A DNA stretch of 64,000 bases from Epiperipatus broadwayi (GCA_028023455.1 JAQFVV010013060.1:186001-250000); one strand, 5' to 3'. Counted from the first letter of the stretch, positions 27,812 to 40,600 are shown. The notes: generated by a model not told the origin, from the letters alone. A program made the numbers and translations.

Positions 27812-28330
27812 ATTCTTTCAATTATCTAGCATGTCTTTTTGATTTAAGCATTTGGCATATAATTTTGCCAATAATTTTTCTATTTTTTCTCTTGCTTCAT
27901 TTGAAATAATAATAATTTCATCATTTCCTGGAATTTTTACTTTCTTCATAGATTTAATTATATTTCACATCTAAAATATTTGCCAATTCAGATGTAATAG
28001 TTGTAGGAAATACTTTGTTTTCTTGTTTTTTATTATTATATTTTTTATAGATCTCTTTGACACTTTTCATGATGTTTTCTCTTTTTTTATTAATAAATAT
28101 TTCTATCTTTTTTACTGCTGAAACACCTTTCCTTTCAATACTAGTATGTTGTTTATACTTATGCTGAATATAAATATTTTATTAAAATCATTTTTATTAT
28201 ATAGCTATATTTATTTATTTTCCTTTGATATTTTATTTTATAATTTTCAGTGGCAAATAATTTGAAATCTTGAAAAGCGTCATTTACAAATATTACCTTA
28301 GTACAAATTCTCTTATATTTTGAAATATTT
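27812..28330 (-). pseudogene. RTE-type LINE, endonuclease end and linker piece
   Basis: On the minus strand, IFVNDAFQDF matches the end of the endonuclease domain (compare IFTNRKYIFQDY in the copy at 61064). It is followed by the linker TITSELANILDV and the frame-shifted stretch KIPGNDEIIIISNEAREKIE with KLYAKCLNQKDMLDN, the pre-RT block of RTE elements. The sequence continues at 26426 after the LTR insertion. Confidence 0.75.
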
Positions 28331-28337
28331 ATATTAT

Positions 28338-28627
28338 TTGTATTTTTATATTGGACTATTTCCATCATCTAATATGCGTATTGAATGTCTTTAGAAAAAT
28401 TTAACTTTATTTAAATATTCCAAATACATTCAACTGTTAATAATAGCACATCAAACAGGTTAGTATATGCATAACGTTTCGAGAGGTATTATTCTCTCCT
28501 TTTCTTCAGATATTGCTGGCCTGACCAATGACAATACTAACTTGGGATTCGAACCTGGGTCCTTATATTCTTGACTATTGAATTTTAAGGTAATACTCTA
28601 ATCAACTGAGCCATCCTGCCAAAGGCA
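28338..28627 (-). repeat. tRNA-derived SINE, minus copy of inverted pair 2
   Basis: Read on the minus strand: tRNA-like head GGCAGGATGGCTCAGTTGAT with box A (TGGCTCAGTTGATTAGAG) and a perfect box B (GGTTCGAATCC); then body AGGCCAGCAATATCTGAAGA, a GAGAG..CTCTC hairpin and CGAAACGTT; then the tail with AATAAAGTTAAATTTTTC. This is the best preserved copy and defines the family. Confidence 0.85.
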
Positions 28628-28850
28628 ACAGTCAGTAGAAATTTCATATACTTATCTATGAGGTTCCTCCTGATTTCTCCACTTTTTCCTAAGAGCAAAG
28701 TTGATTAGTAGTTTCCATACATTATGTATAGTCACACTAGGTTGGCTTATGGGATTTTTGCTATTGTCACGTGAGCAGCTTCTTTAAATTTTCTTCTTTG
28801 TACCTTTTCTTCTCTATCCAATATTTTTGTATTTTCTCAATTGAACGTCT
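28568..28850. other. Spacer between the arms of inverted SINE pair 2
   Basis: Contains the tRNA-like head of the minus copy (to 28627), then ~220 bp of AT-rich DNA without recognised features. Confidence 0.5.
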
Positions 28851-29077
28851 AAGGACCCAGGTTCGAATCCCATGCTATTACTGTCACTGGCCAGGCCAGC
28901 AACATCTGAAGAAGAGGGGAGAATAATACCTCTCGAATAGTTGTGCATCTACTAACCTGTTTGATGTGCTATTACTAACAGTTGAATGTATTTGGAATAT
29001 GTAAATAAAGTTAAATTTTTCTAAAGACATTTAATACGCATATTAGATGATGGAAATAGTCCAATATAAAAATACAA
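28845..29077 (+). repeat. tRNA-derived SINE, plus copy of inverted pair 2 (head truncated)
   Basis: Begins near box B (CCCAGGTTCGAATCCCATG), then CTGAAGAAGAGG, ACCTCTCGAATAG and the same 3' tail. Positions 28853-29077 are inverted relative to 28338-28562 with few differences. The tRNA 5' head is missing. Confidence 0.8.
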
Positions 29078-29388
29078 CTAGAACACCATCATCACAAACC
29101 ATCAGGAAAACATTTATACTATTTGTTTTGTTAAAAAAATAGTTCTGATCAGGTAAAGAAATGTCAGGATAGAAGATGATCAAGTTTTTTTTTATAATGT
29201 ACGAATGTGTTTGGATTTCACTGTTGGTTTTTTTTAAATTCAGTTTTGCAGATATATAATGTTTTGTAAATGAAAGAAATTTTACAATTAAATCCATATT
29301 GAATATGAATATTAGATAAGTAGTAATTGAAATGTTAAATGATATCTTGTTCAATATTTCTGTTGAATACATTCTTTTAATATCATTT

Positions 29389-31900
29389 ATTGATGAGTAA
29401 ATTCAACATCATTTGAATTAAAGCAGGTCTATTAAACATATAGTATTTTGGCACTTAAGTATAATATCTAAATAGATAAGTGTTGGTCAATTATCATTGT
29501 TTATTATAAAGGTATTACATTGTTTAGAGTTTTTAAATGTTTCATAAAAGAATGAACATTTTGATGTTACTTGATAATAATTATAAAATACTTGAAGTAA
29601 AAGTCAGGTTTTGTATTGGATCCAGAAATTGACAAACTCTGGTTTAACATTTTTTAATTATTATTTATTGAGAAGTAAATTGAATGTCATTTGAATTAAA
29701 ACAGATTTATTAAGCATATAGCATTTCGATACTTTTAAATTAATAATTTCTAAACAAAGTGCTTATCAATTATCATTATATATTATAAATTTATGATATT
29801 ATTTGGGATATTTAACTTTTATCATATAGGAGTGGAAATTGTAGGGTCTGTTGATAGTGTAATTATAAAGTATTGAAATGTAAGTAATTGTAAATCTATG
29901 GCTTTAACAAATGTTGAAGATGTAAGGATCTAAAATAGATTAAAATCGAAATATTTATTTTTCTTATAAATTTTGTATCAGTATTTTATTTAATTAAAAT
30001 TTTATTAATAATTAAAGTAGATATATAGAATAAAGACATAATAATCCAATGATTTAAATCTTATCCGCTGTTCACGTTCTGTACGATATTGATGAACATG
30101 ATAAATAATGAGGATTTAAATTAGAATAGATTATATTTTAGTTGGGTATCATTTTTAAATTTAATGTGTATTTATAAATTTTATGTAAATTGAAAAATGT
30201 ATAATTGCGTATTATTTGCTATTTAAAAAACACCGTAACTTTTTATATATACACACAAAACAAAACTACCCATTTTATAATTAATTACTGTCAAAAAAAC
30301 GTAAATTATTTGGGTATCATTTTTAAAGTTAGTGTGAATTTTTAAATTTTGTTTAAATAATAATAGTATTTGCTATTAGTTACTATAATTTTCTATTTCA
30401 AAACTAAAGCCGATAGTTATATAGAATCGCAGGTCCAGAATTGTAATACACATGTTTTTAGTTAGCATTAACGCCATCAAACAGCTGACATGATAGAATA
30501 GAAAAGTATCAAAAGAGGTTTATATAAGCATTTACTTCTGAAAAGTTTTATTAATAATTGAAATAAATATGTGAAACAGAAAAATAATAATCCTGTGATT
30601 AAATTCTTCATCCGCTGTTCACGTTCTGTATAATATTGATGAACATTGAAGATATGAGGATTTTAAAAAAAATAGAAAAATTAATTTTGAAAATACATTA
30701 AAGTATTACATTTTATTCCATTTTTGACTATTTTATTATAAAAAAAAAAAAATAATTACAAGATAAGAGTATACTTATTAGATGTCTTTAACAGTTAGAT
30801 GCCAAAGGAAAGTTTTCATATATTCAACCAGACTCAGTCAAACATTTCCTTTTCTGCTTAAATGGCCATGTCTACTAGTTGTCTTTGTAAATGCCTCATA
30901 ATAGAAAGAGTATTTCATTCACTTTTTTATATCTACTATCTGGGGTTGAATCCAGACTTAGTAAACTAAAAAAATCTTCAACAGGTTTAGAATTTTTCTT
31001 TCAGATAGTCTAACTATTCATTATTGATTTGCCAGCTAGAGAGTCAAATGTGAATGGAAAAGGGTATGAACTTTCACAAACCTACAATTGATGAGTAAAT
31101 TGAGTGACATTTGAATTAAAACATATTTATTAAGCATATAGTATTTTGGCACTTGTTAAAGTTGTAGTTTCTAAGCAAGTTGCTTGTCAATTATTATTAC
31201 TTATAAATTTATATTATTTAGGATATTTAACTTTTATGATATGGGAGTGGAAGTAGTAATGTCTGTTGATAGTATAATTATAAAGTATTGAAGTAAAAAT
31301 CTAATTTTAAATCTATTACAAATGTTGAAGATATGTGAGAGTTTAAAATAGATTAAAGTCAAAATATTTTTTTCCGTATTATTTTGTATCGGTAATTGAA
31401 GTAGATATATAGAGTAAAGAAATAGTAATCCAATGATTTAAATCTTATCTGCTGTTCACGTTCTGTATAATATTGATGAACATGATAAATAATGAGGATT
31501 TAAATTAGAGCAGATTATATTTTTAAAAAATTTGTTTACATAAGCATTTACTTCAGAAAAGTTTTATTAATAATTGAAGTAAATATGTGAAATAGAAAAA
31601 TACTCCAGTGATTAAATTCCTTATCGACTGTTCACGTTCTGTATGGCATTGATGAACATTGTAAATAATGAGAATTTAGATTAGTTTATATTTTTTAAAA
31701 ATTTTGTTTTGCATAATCTATTATTCCAGAAAAGTTTCCTAATAATTGAAGTAAATATGTGAAACAGAAAAACAATAATCCTGATTAAATTTCTTATCTG
31801 ATGTTCACATTCTATGTGATATTGATGAATATTGAAGATATGAGGATTTAAAAAAAAAAGAAAAATTAATTTGTAAAATACATTAAAGCTTTATATTTAT
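29389..31900 (+). repeat. Degenerate tandem/segmental repeat array with a hairpin core
   Basis: Blocks recur in the same order: GAGTAAATT..CATTTGAATTAAA at 29395, 29672 and 31092; a block with TCTGTTGATAGTRTAATTATA at 29848 and 31260; and a core with TGTTCACGTTCTGTA..ATATTGATGAACA at 30071, 30610, 31451 and 31627, plus a weaker copy at 31801. A larger duplication pairs 30540-30990 with 31730-32150. The array lies in intron 7 and has no coding capacity. Confidence 0.75.
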
Positions 31901-32150
31901 TTATTTTTGACTATTATTTAAAAAAGTAAAATAATTATGAGATGAAAATAAATTATTAGATGTCTTCAACAGATAAGTGCCAAAACATAGATTTCACATA
32001 TCCATCTAGACTCATTCAAGCTTTTCTTTTTCTACTTAATTGGCCTTGACTACTAGCTGCCTTTATAAGTACCTCATATTAGAAGTGTATTGCATTCACT
32101 TTTTATATCTACTGTCTGGGTTTGAATTCAAGCTTAGTAAATTAAAAAAA

Positions 32151-34234
32151 AAGTTTAATATCTTTGAGATAGTTTTTATAATGCCAAAAAAGTCTATGTT
32201 GTTCACAAAAATTATACTCAAGTGCACCATAAGCCTGTTCCATTCAGTTACTTCTCATACCAGTCTAATGATGTAATTCTTGAATAATAGGCTCTATAAT
32301 ATGTCTAGCAAGACTGAAAAATATATTAATTGGTCTTATGATCTTGCCATCATATTTTTAGAAATTTGGAGAGAATACTTAAATGAAATTTTTTAAACAT
32401 CTTTATCTTATGCTATTAGAAATTGAAGTATTATTTCCAAATAATAAATTATGTAAACTAATGGTTCTATAGATAACTGATTTGATTGTACCAGTTATAT
32501 CACATTGATGAAATAATCTGTATTAATTCATTAAAAGCAGTAGTTACTCATTAGATTTTGTGTGGCACCACAATGCCTTAGTCTTTCTTAACGATTTAAA
32601 CAATTACCAATTGACTCATTTTTATAATGATAACCATCCAAGCTAAAAGTTAATAAAGTTTTTGGTGTTTTTTTTATAAATATTACCAAAATCACACTTT
32701 TCTTTATTTTGCCATAATATCCTATAAATACAATTTATCCAAATCACTTCAAACTCTTTATTTGTATGTATACATATGTAGGTGTATATGTACAAATTAA
32801 GAATTTTGCTAAAAAGTGTTTGAAGTGGTTTGAATAAATTGTTTCTTTTAATTGATTTGTATTCCTGTGTTGTGTTTTGATGTATGTTTCAGGAAGCTGA
32901 TTTAAATTGTTCAAGGCCAATCATAAAAATAGAAAAGCAAGTTGTTTCACACCAGTTTTTATTTGAAATACTTCAGCAGCTGTAATATTTTCTTTCTTCC
33001 CATTATGCAGAATCTTCATAATATAAATATATTTCAGTGTAAAATTTAATAAAATGAGTTCCCTATTGATAAAAAGTATTTTTCTTCTTGCTAGACTGAA
33101 TTATTCAGTTCTGAATGGTATAATGTATTTGGTTTTTACACACTTTCGTTATATGTATAGTATATTAAATAAATATAGTTATAAGGATAATATTTATTAT
33201 TCACCTACTCTTTTGATAGTTTGGCATGGCCGCTTGATGGTGTTGTTTTTGTAGGATCTTTTATCATAATAATGATTATCTTTTATAATACATCACATCA
33301 CATCAGGAATTTTTACTTTTACATTCTGTATGTTGTTGAGTATTGAAGATATAAATATTTTGAAAGAAAAAAAGTTGAAGTCTTACAATACTTAATATAA
33401 TTTTATATTTATTTTTAACCATATTTTTTTTATTATTAAAAAGGATTATTTTTTGATTCATTTCTCGTATTGTCAAGAAGTACAGTTTTTTAAAGATGTT
33501 CTTTTTAATAAGATTTTCTTATTAATTTGTTAAAATTGTGATGGCATCACAGAAGATATTGATGATAAAATAAGTTTGAATTGTAAATCGATTTTATTGT
33601 CAAAGGTACTAATGCATACTAATAATTGGAATTCAATAGATAACCTTGATCTAACAATTTTTTTTTTGTATATTTTTTACTTATCACCATTTATTGATGA
33701 GAAAACCCTGCAGGTCTATGAAGCATTTAATGTTTGAACATTTAGAATTTTGTATTTATGATTGCCATTTGTCATAACTTTCTTTTTATTATAATTCATT
33801 ACAGTATCCAGATTTTTTAAACTTTGTCTTAAGAAATGAAAGTTTTATATCATTAATATTTTAATAATGATTAACAAAAATTAAAATGTTGGAATAAATA
33901 ACCAGTATATTCATAATTCATAGTTTTGATAAATGTTGGAAATATGAAAATTTAAGACATGTTATTTTATTTTTATTAGCCGCTCACTAGACTAGAGTAA
34001 TATTAGATTATTTTATTGTTCTCCATATTACATCATGTATTTTATTTCATTAATACCGTGGAATGAGATGAAAATAAGTATGTAAAATAATGAAATAGTA
34101 ATAAAATGATATTACTTTTTTCAATTAGTGTTTTGCTTGGCAGAGTTTAAATTACTGTAGATTACAATTAATATGCAATAATAAATAGATTATACTTTTT
34201 TTTATAATTTTATTTGTACAGAATTTATTATGGC
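32151..34234 (+). other. Intron 7 segment, mostly unassigned
   Basis: AT-rich DNA. It contains an isolated end-like word GGCATGGCCGCTTGATGG at 33224-33241 (see the elements at 35382 and 37234) and a CATCACATCACATCA run at 33294-33308. Short open frames (32040-32276, 33054-33254) show no family motif. Confidence 0.5.
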
Positions 34235-34571
34235 TTAAATAAGGCTAAAATCTTAGTACATGCATGCGCCTTGAGTGCTTAATTTATTACAAGAGAGACC
34301 TCTATAAATCTAAATGCAAGATTCGATTTTATAAAGATAAAAGCGGCCCATTCTTATCTTTATAAAGTCGAATCTTGCATTTAGATTTATAGAGGTCTCT
34401 CTTGTAATAAATTCTTTAGATTTGCCGATATATATATATAGAAAAATAGATTGAAGATAAGAGTGGGCCGCTCTTATCTTTATAAAGTCGAATCTTGTAT
34501 TTAGATTTGTAGAGGTCTCTCTTGTAATAAAGCACTCAAGGTGCATGCACTAATGTTTTAGCTTTATTTAA
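34235..34571. mobile_element. Foldback MITE with a long internal hairpin
   Basis: The outer inverted repeat is ~45 bp: TTAAATAAGGCTAAAATCTT plus AGTACATGCATGCGCCTTGA at the left, and its diverged complement ending at 34571. Inside, 34283-34411 is a nearly perfect palindrome with ~57-base arms (ATTACAAGAGAGACCTCTAT and onward). A third copy of the arm lies at 34470-34531. No coding capacity. Confidence 0.85.
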
Positions 34572-34619
34572 ATATTACGTGCTGACATTGCGCTTAATAA
34601 GAATTAATATTGAGAATTT

Positions 34620-34930
34620 ATTATTCTAGAAAATATTTATTATAATTTAATAGTTATGCAGAATAGAGAAATAGTAATCTCATGATTTAAATCTTCATTC
34701 ATTATTCATATTCTGTTTTAGCATTGATATGCATTGAAGGTAGTGATCATTAACTTAGATTAAAATTAAATAACAGTAATAATAAGTAGTTAATATATTT
34801 TATTAATTTGTTTTACATGTTCATTTACTTTAGAAGGATTTTAGTAATAATTGAAGTAGATATGTGAAGTAGAGAAATAATCTAATGATTGTTTTATTTA
34901 TTTACCGTTTATCTTCCTTTGTGCCATGTT
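34620..34930 (+). repeat. Decayed outlying copies of the hairpin-core repeat
   Basis: Two weaker units (34640-34745 and 34830-34930) keep the order TAATAATTGAAGTAGATATG, AGAAATA, AATGATTK and a damaged TTCATATTCTG..ATTGAT core. Confidence 0.5.
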
Positions 34931-35142
34931 AATGAACTTTGAAGATTTTGAAAGAAGAAAAATTAAAAACTTCCATTTTTTTTAAATGTATTTGTGACCA
35001 TTTTATTATTAAAATTTAAGACTAATTCTAGATTCATTTCACACATGAATCAAGAAGTATTGCCTTTGAGTCCTTTTTAAAGAAGAATCCATCATTAGTT
35101 GATAATTTATATTGTGATGACAGATCTTAAACACAATGATGA

Positions 35143-35265
<123 letters not shown>

Positions 35266-35381
35266 TAAGTATGATGTTGCATATATATTTTTATTTATTA
35301 TTATATGTAAATAATGCCAATTTTTTGTATGAAAAAAATTGGTCATCTATTAAAATGAAAACATAATTATACAAATTTTTT

Positions 35382-36635
35382 GGTTCTGTTCTATTAGCGT
35401 GTTAAAATTGCTTGATGGCGTTGATCTCATCCAAAGACATTTAAATATGTCTTTCAGTGGGCCGCAATCAAACCCAATAGGTACAACTTTTTTTTTCTGT
35501 TGTTGTCTTGCACAGTTTGTGCGAGTGCACACAATACTATCTTTTAGCAATGTTAACACTTCAAGATCGTACCATTTCAGGGTGGGTGGATTTAAAGTTT
35601 GCAGAACTATTGCAATTTGCATTCAAAAGTAATTATGATTCAACGTACCTAACGTAGTATTAAAAAGTAATAATTATAAGCCCATTACTCCACTTCCGAA
35701 CCCAACATGTAAGCTGTAAATAATTAGAAAAGGTTACGGGAAACCACAATTTCACTGTTCTCCTGAAAAAAGTCACGGTTCACGATAACATCTACGAGAA
35801 TTAAAATGTCTGACTAAAATTTCTCATAGTTATATCCAGAGTCAAAAATAAATTGTAAAAAGAATGCATTTCTTAATCGTAAACCCCCCCCCCCCCAAAA
35901 AAAAAACAAAACAATCGAGTTGGAAAATTATTAATCGTTATTAATAGTTTGTGCCATTAATGTTATCCAACATACTTTAGTCACATATTCTTTCAAAGAT
36001 AACTATTGGAATAAATAAAGATTAATTTTTCTTTTCAAAAATGACCAAAAAAAAAGAATCAAATACAGTTCAGTAATTAAAAGTCTTCTCATTTCTTCCA
36101 TCACGATGCAGTTAGTTATCTGACAAGCAATGATAGTAGCCCTTTTAAAGTTTGCGGGTGGGGGGGGGATTTTCCCAGTGTACACAGGGAAATCTACAAC
36201 AATAGAATATTTGCAATAATGTCTGTTAATTGATAAGTTTTAATTCTTACGGATGTGAAAAGGCATAACATCTCCCCCCCCCTCCTACATTGCAGGACTA
36301 AAATAAAATTTGTAGGCACTTGTTAAAGGTTTAAATTTATCATCATAAAATTGTTAATCAAGTAAATTTGACAGTAATTTATTAAGGAAATCAATCATTA
36401 AATTATGTTAACCTGTATGATAAAATGTCTGAGTGTAAAAGATTTCTCATAGTTATATTCAGACACAAAAAGAAATTGTAAAAAGAATTACAGTAATTTA
36501 TTAAGGAACCCATACGATTATTCTTATTATTATTATTTCACAAATAAAGTGGTGTGCCCGGTAACATTATATTTATGTGCATTTTTCTAGAAACAATGCC
36601 ATCAAGCAGTTTCAACACGCCAATAGAACAGTACC
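35382..36635. mobile_element. Non-autonomous inverted-repeat DNA element A
   Basis: The ends form an imperfect inverted repeat of ~42 bp: GGTTCTGTTCTATTAGCGTG..TGCTTGATGGCGTTG at the left, and on the other strand from 36635 GGTACTGTTCTATTGGCGTG..TGCTTGATGGCATTG. The flanks match as AATTTTTT on both sides (35374-35381, 36636-36643), a possible 8-bp target duplication, although of low complexity. The interior has C and G homopolymer runs near 35885 and 36160 and no coding similarity. Confidence 0.75.
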
Positions 36636-37233
36636 AATTTTTTTTTAAACTTTTGTTTGCAAAAGAACATTTTGGTTCTGAGACAAAGCCACCTGCATTG
36701 TTTTAAATACATTTGATCTGTCAAAATCTATTTGAATTTGAATGTTAGCCATTTTTAAGTAATATTTTTAAGGAAGCATTAAATTGGCTGATACCAGATA
36801 TATGGAAGAATTTGACAAAAAGGATGAAATGATATTTGTATATAACATTTATGACAAGAAGAGCATTTAAATTTTATAAGTCTATTAGCAAGATTGAAAA
36901 TAATAACTCAGTTACCCAAATTTAAAAGAAAAATCATAAGTCTGTTTGGAACTAAAAAGAATTTCCAAGTTTAAACTGGTTCAGATTTGAATCACAAATT
37001 GTTGGTATATTATATGGATATGCAATTATGCCACTTGACATTATACAGCATGTGTAATCAGTTGAGAATAGTTGTAATTTGATGGTAATAAATCTGTATT
37101 TGTGGTATGAATAGCTCAAAGATGGACTCTGAAACAGAATAACTTTTAGTAGAATGTTAAGAGTCGAAACTTATATCAGGAATATGAGCAGCAACAGAAA
37201 TAAGTCAATAATGTCATGTGTAATAGTTCATTT

Positions 37234-38929
37234 GGTAATCATCTGAAATCCGGCACGGCCGCCTGATGGCATTGTTTATGTGTCAAAATACATAAAAATG
37301 CCGTTTCTGCAGCCGGCCTTACAGCTAATACAACATTTATATTGTATCAACCCATTGCAGGCCACTTGACATTGCACAAAAATATTACGGCCTGTTTTGT
37401 GCTTCGAAACTATTTACGCGTATTCGTTCTATTTATAGCTGATTACCATATTGCTTGAAGGTGTTTTAATTTCAAGTCAGTACAACTTTTCAAATCTCCA
37501 TAATAGAGTAATGTCATTTATATTTAAATAATGTTGTTAATTACTAATAATTTTCATATGGTCCCCGCCCTTCCCTTAAAAATGCTAATATGTAAAAAAT
37601 TGGCAAAGAGTATGTTCGAACATGCTTCAACAAAGTTCACATGCTAAGTCACGTTTCAGCGTGGAAAATATACGAGACCAATAAAAGGTCTGAGAGGAAC
37701 GTGCAATTTTTAAATTTTTCAGAATTGCCGAGTACAGAAAATGAGGGAGACTGTGTCCTTTTTTCAGGCACATAATGTCCTCCCAAATATCAGACTGTTT
37801 TTATTGCAGTAATAAAATAATAAATAAGTTCAAAAAGTCCAAAGTTTGTGTACTTTTTTTTTTTTATTTCATTAAAAATTGACAAATATTTGGATGATCT
37901 TTTTTCAGCGAGGTTAAAATAAATGACTATTTTTGTTGACTTTTTGTTAATAATAACAAAGTATGAAAGTCCCCCCTCCAAAAAGCAGTTTATTGTAGAA
38001 GCCAAAAAAAAAAAAAAAAAGGTAATTCAAACGAAATAAAAGTAAAAAGTGAGAAAAAGTTATTTAAAAAAAAAAGAAATGATTGACTTTTTGTTACAAT
38101 TATTTTTCTGAGTGTGAGGGTTTCAAAACAATTTTGTATCCCCAAAAAACACAAAAGTTACTTTTGATTTAATAAGAAGAAAACAATTTGGTCAACCAAA
38201 AAAAAAAAAAAGGTAGAAAAAATTCGAAACAATTCCCAAATAATTGCATTATATTTTTTCAGCAGGGTTAAAACAAGTGGGGTTAAAATAAATGACTATT
38301 TTTGTTTGCTTTTTGTTAATAATAACAGTACGAAACCCCCCAAAAAGCTGTTTATTGTAGAAGCCAAAAAAAGACTAATTCAAATGATATAAATAAAAGT
38401 AAAAAAAAGTTGTTTGAAAAAAAAAAAGTTATTGACTTTTTGTTACAATTATTGATCCAAGGATGGGGTTTCAAAACAATTTTTTAACCCCCAACAACAC
38501 AAAAGTTACTTTTGATTTAATAATAACAAGAAAAACAATTTTTAGTCAACCAAAAAAAAAAAAAAAGGTAGAACAAAGTCGAAACAAGTCCCAAATAATT
38601 ATATTATAATTTTTTGGTAGGGTTAAAACAAGTTTTTTGGTTGTGAAACAGTCCACAGTTGTTAAAATCAGAATAATAAACACAAAATTAAATTACCAAA
38701 ATTTGTTGAATAAATAAAAATGTCAGGTTAAAAAACAATGAAAATGAATATAAAAATTTGTTTAATAAAAAAGAAATCATGTTATAAATGAAATAAAAAT
38801 TTGTTTAATCAAAAAAAAAAAATCATGTTATATAAAAAAAAGTTGCGGTGGCCCGGTAACATTACATTTGATTGATTTTGTACAGCGTCAACGCCCCAAG
38901 CGGCCATGCCCAGATTTCAGATGATTACC
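37234..38929. mobile_element. Non-autonomous inverted-repeat DNA element B, related to A
   Basis: Left end GGTAATCATCTGAAATCCGG and then CACGGCCGCCTGATGGC. The right end on the other strand is GGTAATCATCTGAAATCTGG then GCATGGCCGCTTGGGGC. It shares the subterminal CCCGGTAACATTAYATTT (38853-38870) with element A (36557-36574) and the GATGGCATTGTTT word. The interior contains a ~0.36-kb tandem duplication. No coding capacity seen. Confidence 0.75.
37910..38632 (+). repeat. Tandem duplication of ~0.36 kb inside element B
   Basis: Unit 1 (about 37910-38277) and unit 2 (about 38280-38632) both run from GGTTAAAATAAATGACTATT through AAAAAGC.GTTTATTGTAGAAG, ACTTTTTGTTACAATTATT and CACAAAAGTTACTTTTGATT to GGGTTAAAACAAG. 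They differ by small indels in the poly-A runs. Confidence 0.8.
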
Positions 38930-40600
38930 GTTAATTTTGATTATTGGAGGAGCATTGTAAACATCTGATTAAGGAAACTTAGAAAATAGAACCCCTTAGA
39001 CACAGCATCTTATAAAAATGTATAACTTAGAATTAAATGGATGAGATTTAACTTACAAATACTTCAAAGGAAAAGTTTAATATAATATTTAGTTTGAAAT
39101 TTGAAAACAGTACTTAAGAAATGAAATATATGTTTCAGAAAAAAGTCTGTAAAATATCTAAACTATAAGCTTGGACTGCGTAATTTTATAACTCAAGCTA
39201 TTCTGCAATGCATCCAATTATTCTCATAATTTTCATTCACATAAACTAAAATTTGATGAATGAATGAATTATGTCTGTAGTCTGATGATCATTTCTTTTT
39301 GAAATTCAAGTATTATTAAATGATTTTCCAATCTATTTACTGGCTCAATCTTCTGATTTGCAAGCTTCTATTTAATTTTTAAGTAGATTAATTTTTCTTA
39401 CAAGCTTTATATTTTAAAGTTTAAGTTCATATGTATATTGCTTTATCTCATATATTTTTTGATTATAAAATAGTTTTTTAAAGTATTTCTCTTTATTCAT
39501 TCATCATAAAGGTCATGTTAATGAGTATAACTTTTTGCAATAATAGACTGAAACACAATCCCACCTTATATTATTTAGAAATAATCTTGGATTCGTAAGT
39601 TAACTTATTTTTCTCAATTATCTAAAATTATATCGAAATTAATTTTTGGAAATAACTTTTTGAAAAGCTATTGGGATTTTATGACAGTTTTCTTAGCACT
39701 AATATATATATTTTGCTTGTGAATATTGTGCCCCTTTTTGGTGAAAAAATTCCAGCACTGAATAATCAATTAAATATTATCAAGAGAAATATTACTGTCA
39801 TACTTACATCTAAACCAGATATAAGACGTAGTCTCAGAGAAAATGTGTAAAATACTGTTAAGCGGGTCGGATTTGCCAATAACTCAAGATATAATTTTAC
39901 TCTTAAGATTTGATTTAAACTTTTTTTTTGGATGTTCAAGCAAGAATTTGCAATCGAAGAATTGTAGTATGAAAAAAATAGTGTTCTTATTAGATTTTTT
40001 AAATAAATATATTAAATGACCACATTCTATTGAAATCATATGAATAAAGATACAATAAAAACAAATGACCTTCAAGATACATTTTGTGTGAACAACATTC
40101 ATCAGTTAGCCCAAGTCATCATCTCATATGTATTTATTATATGTATAGTATTTATCAATAAAAATTGTTACATTTTGATTTACAAGTGTCAAACTTATTC
40201 CACCCCATGTTTGTGTATTTAATTAAAAATCAGTTATATTAATGTTTAACTGAAGTTTAAAACTTGTATCTGGACTAGAGAGAATGATTACTTATAATCA
40301 TTACTGTATTTATCTAGAGTGGATGTTTGTATCAGAGTTGTGAGTGGGTAAGTTTGACTCTGTAAATTCAAAATGTAACTATTTTCTATTGGATTCAAAA
40401 TAAATTTCTTTTTCTGCTCCATTAATAAAACTAGCTGGATTTGATCTTTCTAGATGCAATTGGAGTCTCATCAACAGATTCAGGATGATCCATGAGTCAC
40501 TGCGCTCATCTGCTTCCTAAATGAAATTTATTAGCTATTGAACTATATAGATATGATAAATACAAAACACATAGTTATTGACTGTTGAATATCGGATGGC
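38930..40600 (+). other. Intron 8 segment, no recognisable element
   Basis: AT-rich DNA. Frames such as 39884-40222 overlap on both strands and have no family motif. Confidence 0.5.

Noticed and set aside
29389-31900. CRISPR-like array
   Set aside because: The repeats are long, diverged, unevenly spaced and in an animal intron; they lack the short exact repeat/unique spacer pattern.
34310-34546. 78-codon minus-strand frame with internal repeats
   Set aside because: It reads through the foldback MITE arms; the repeat in the protein is the DNA repeat.
35882-35910. Run of C followed by run of A as a polyA junction
   Set aside because: It lies inside inverted-repeat element A, and no retrotransposon sequence precedes it.
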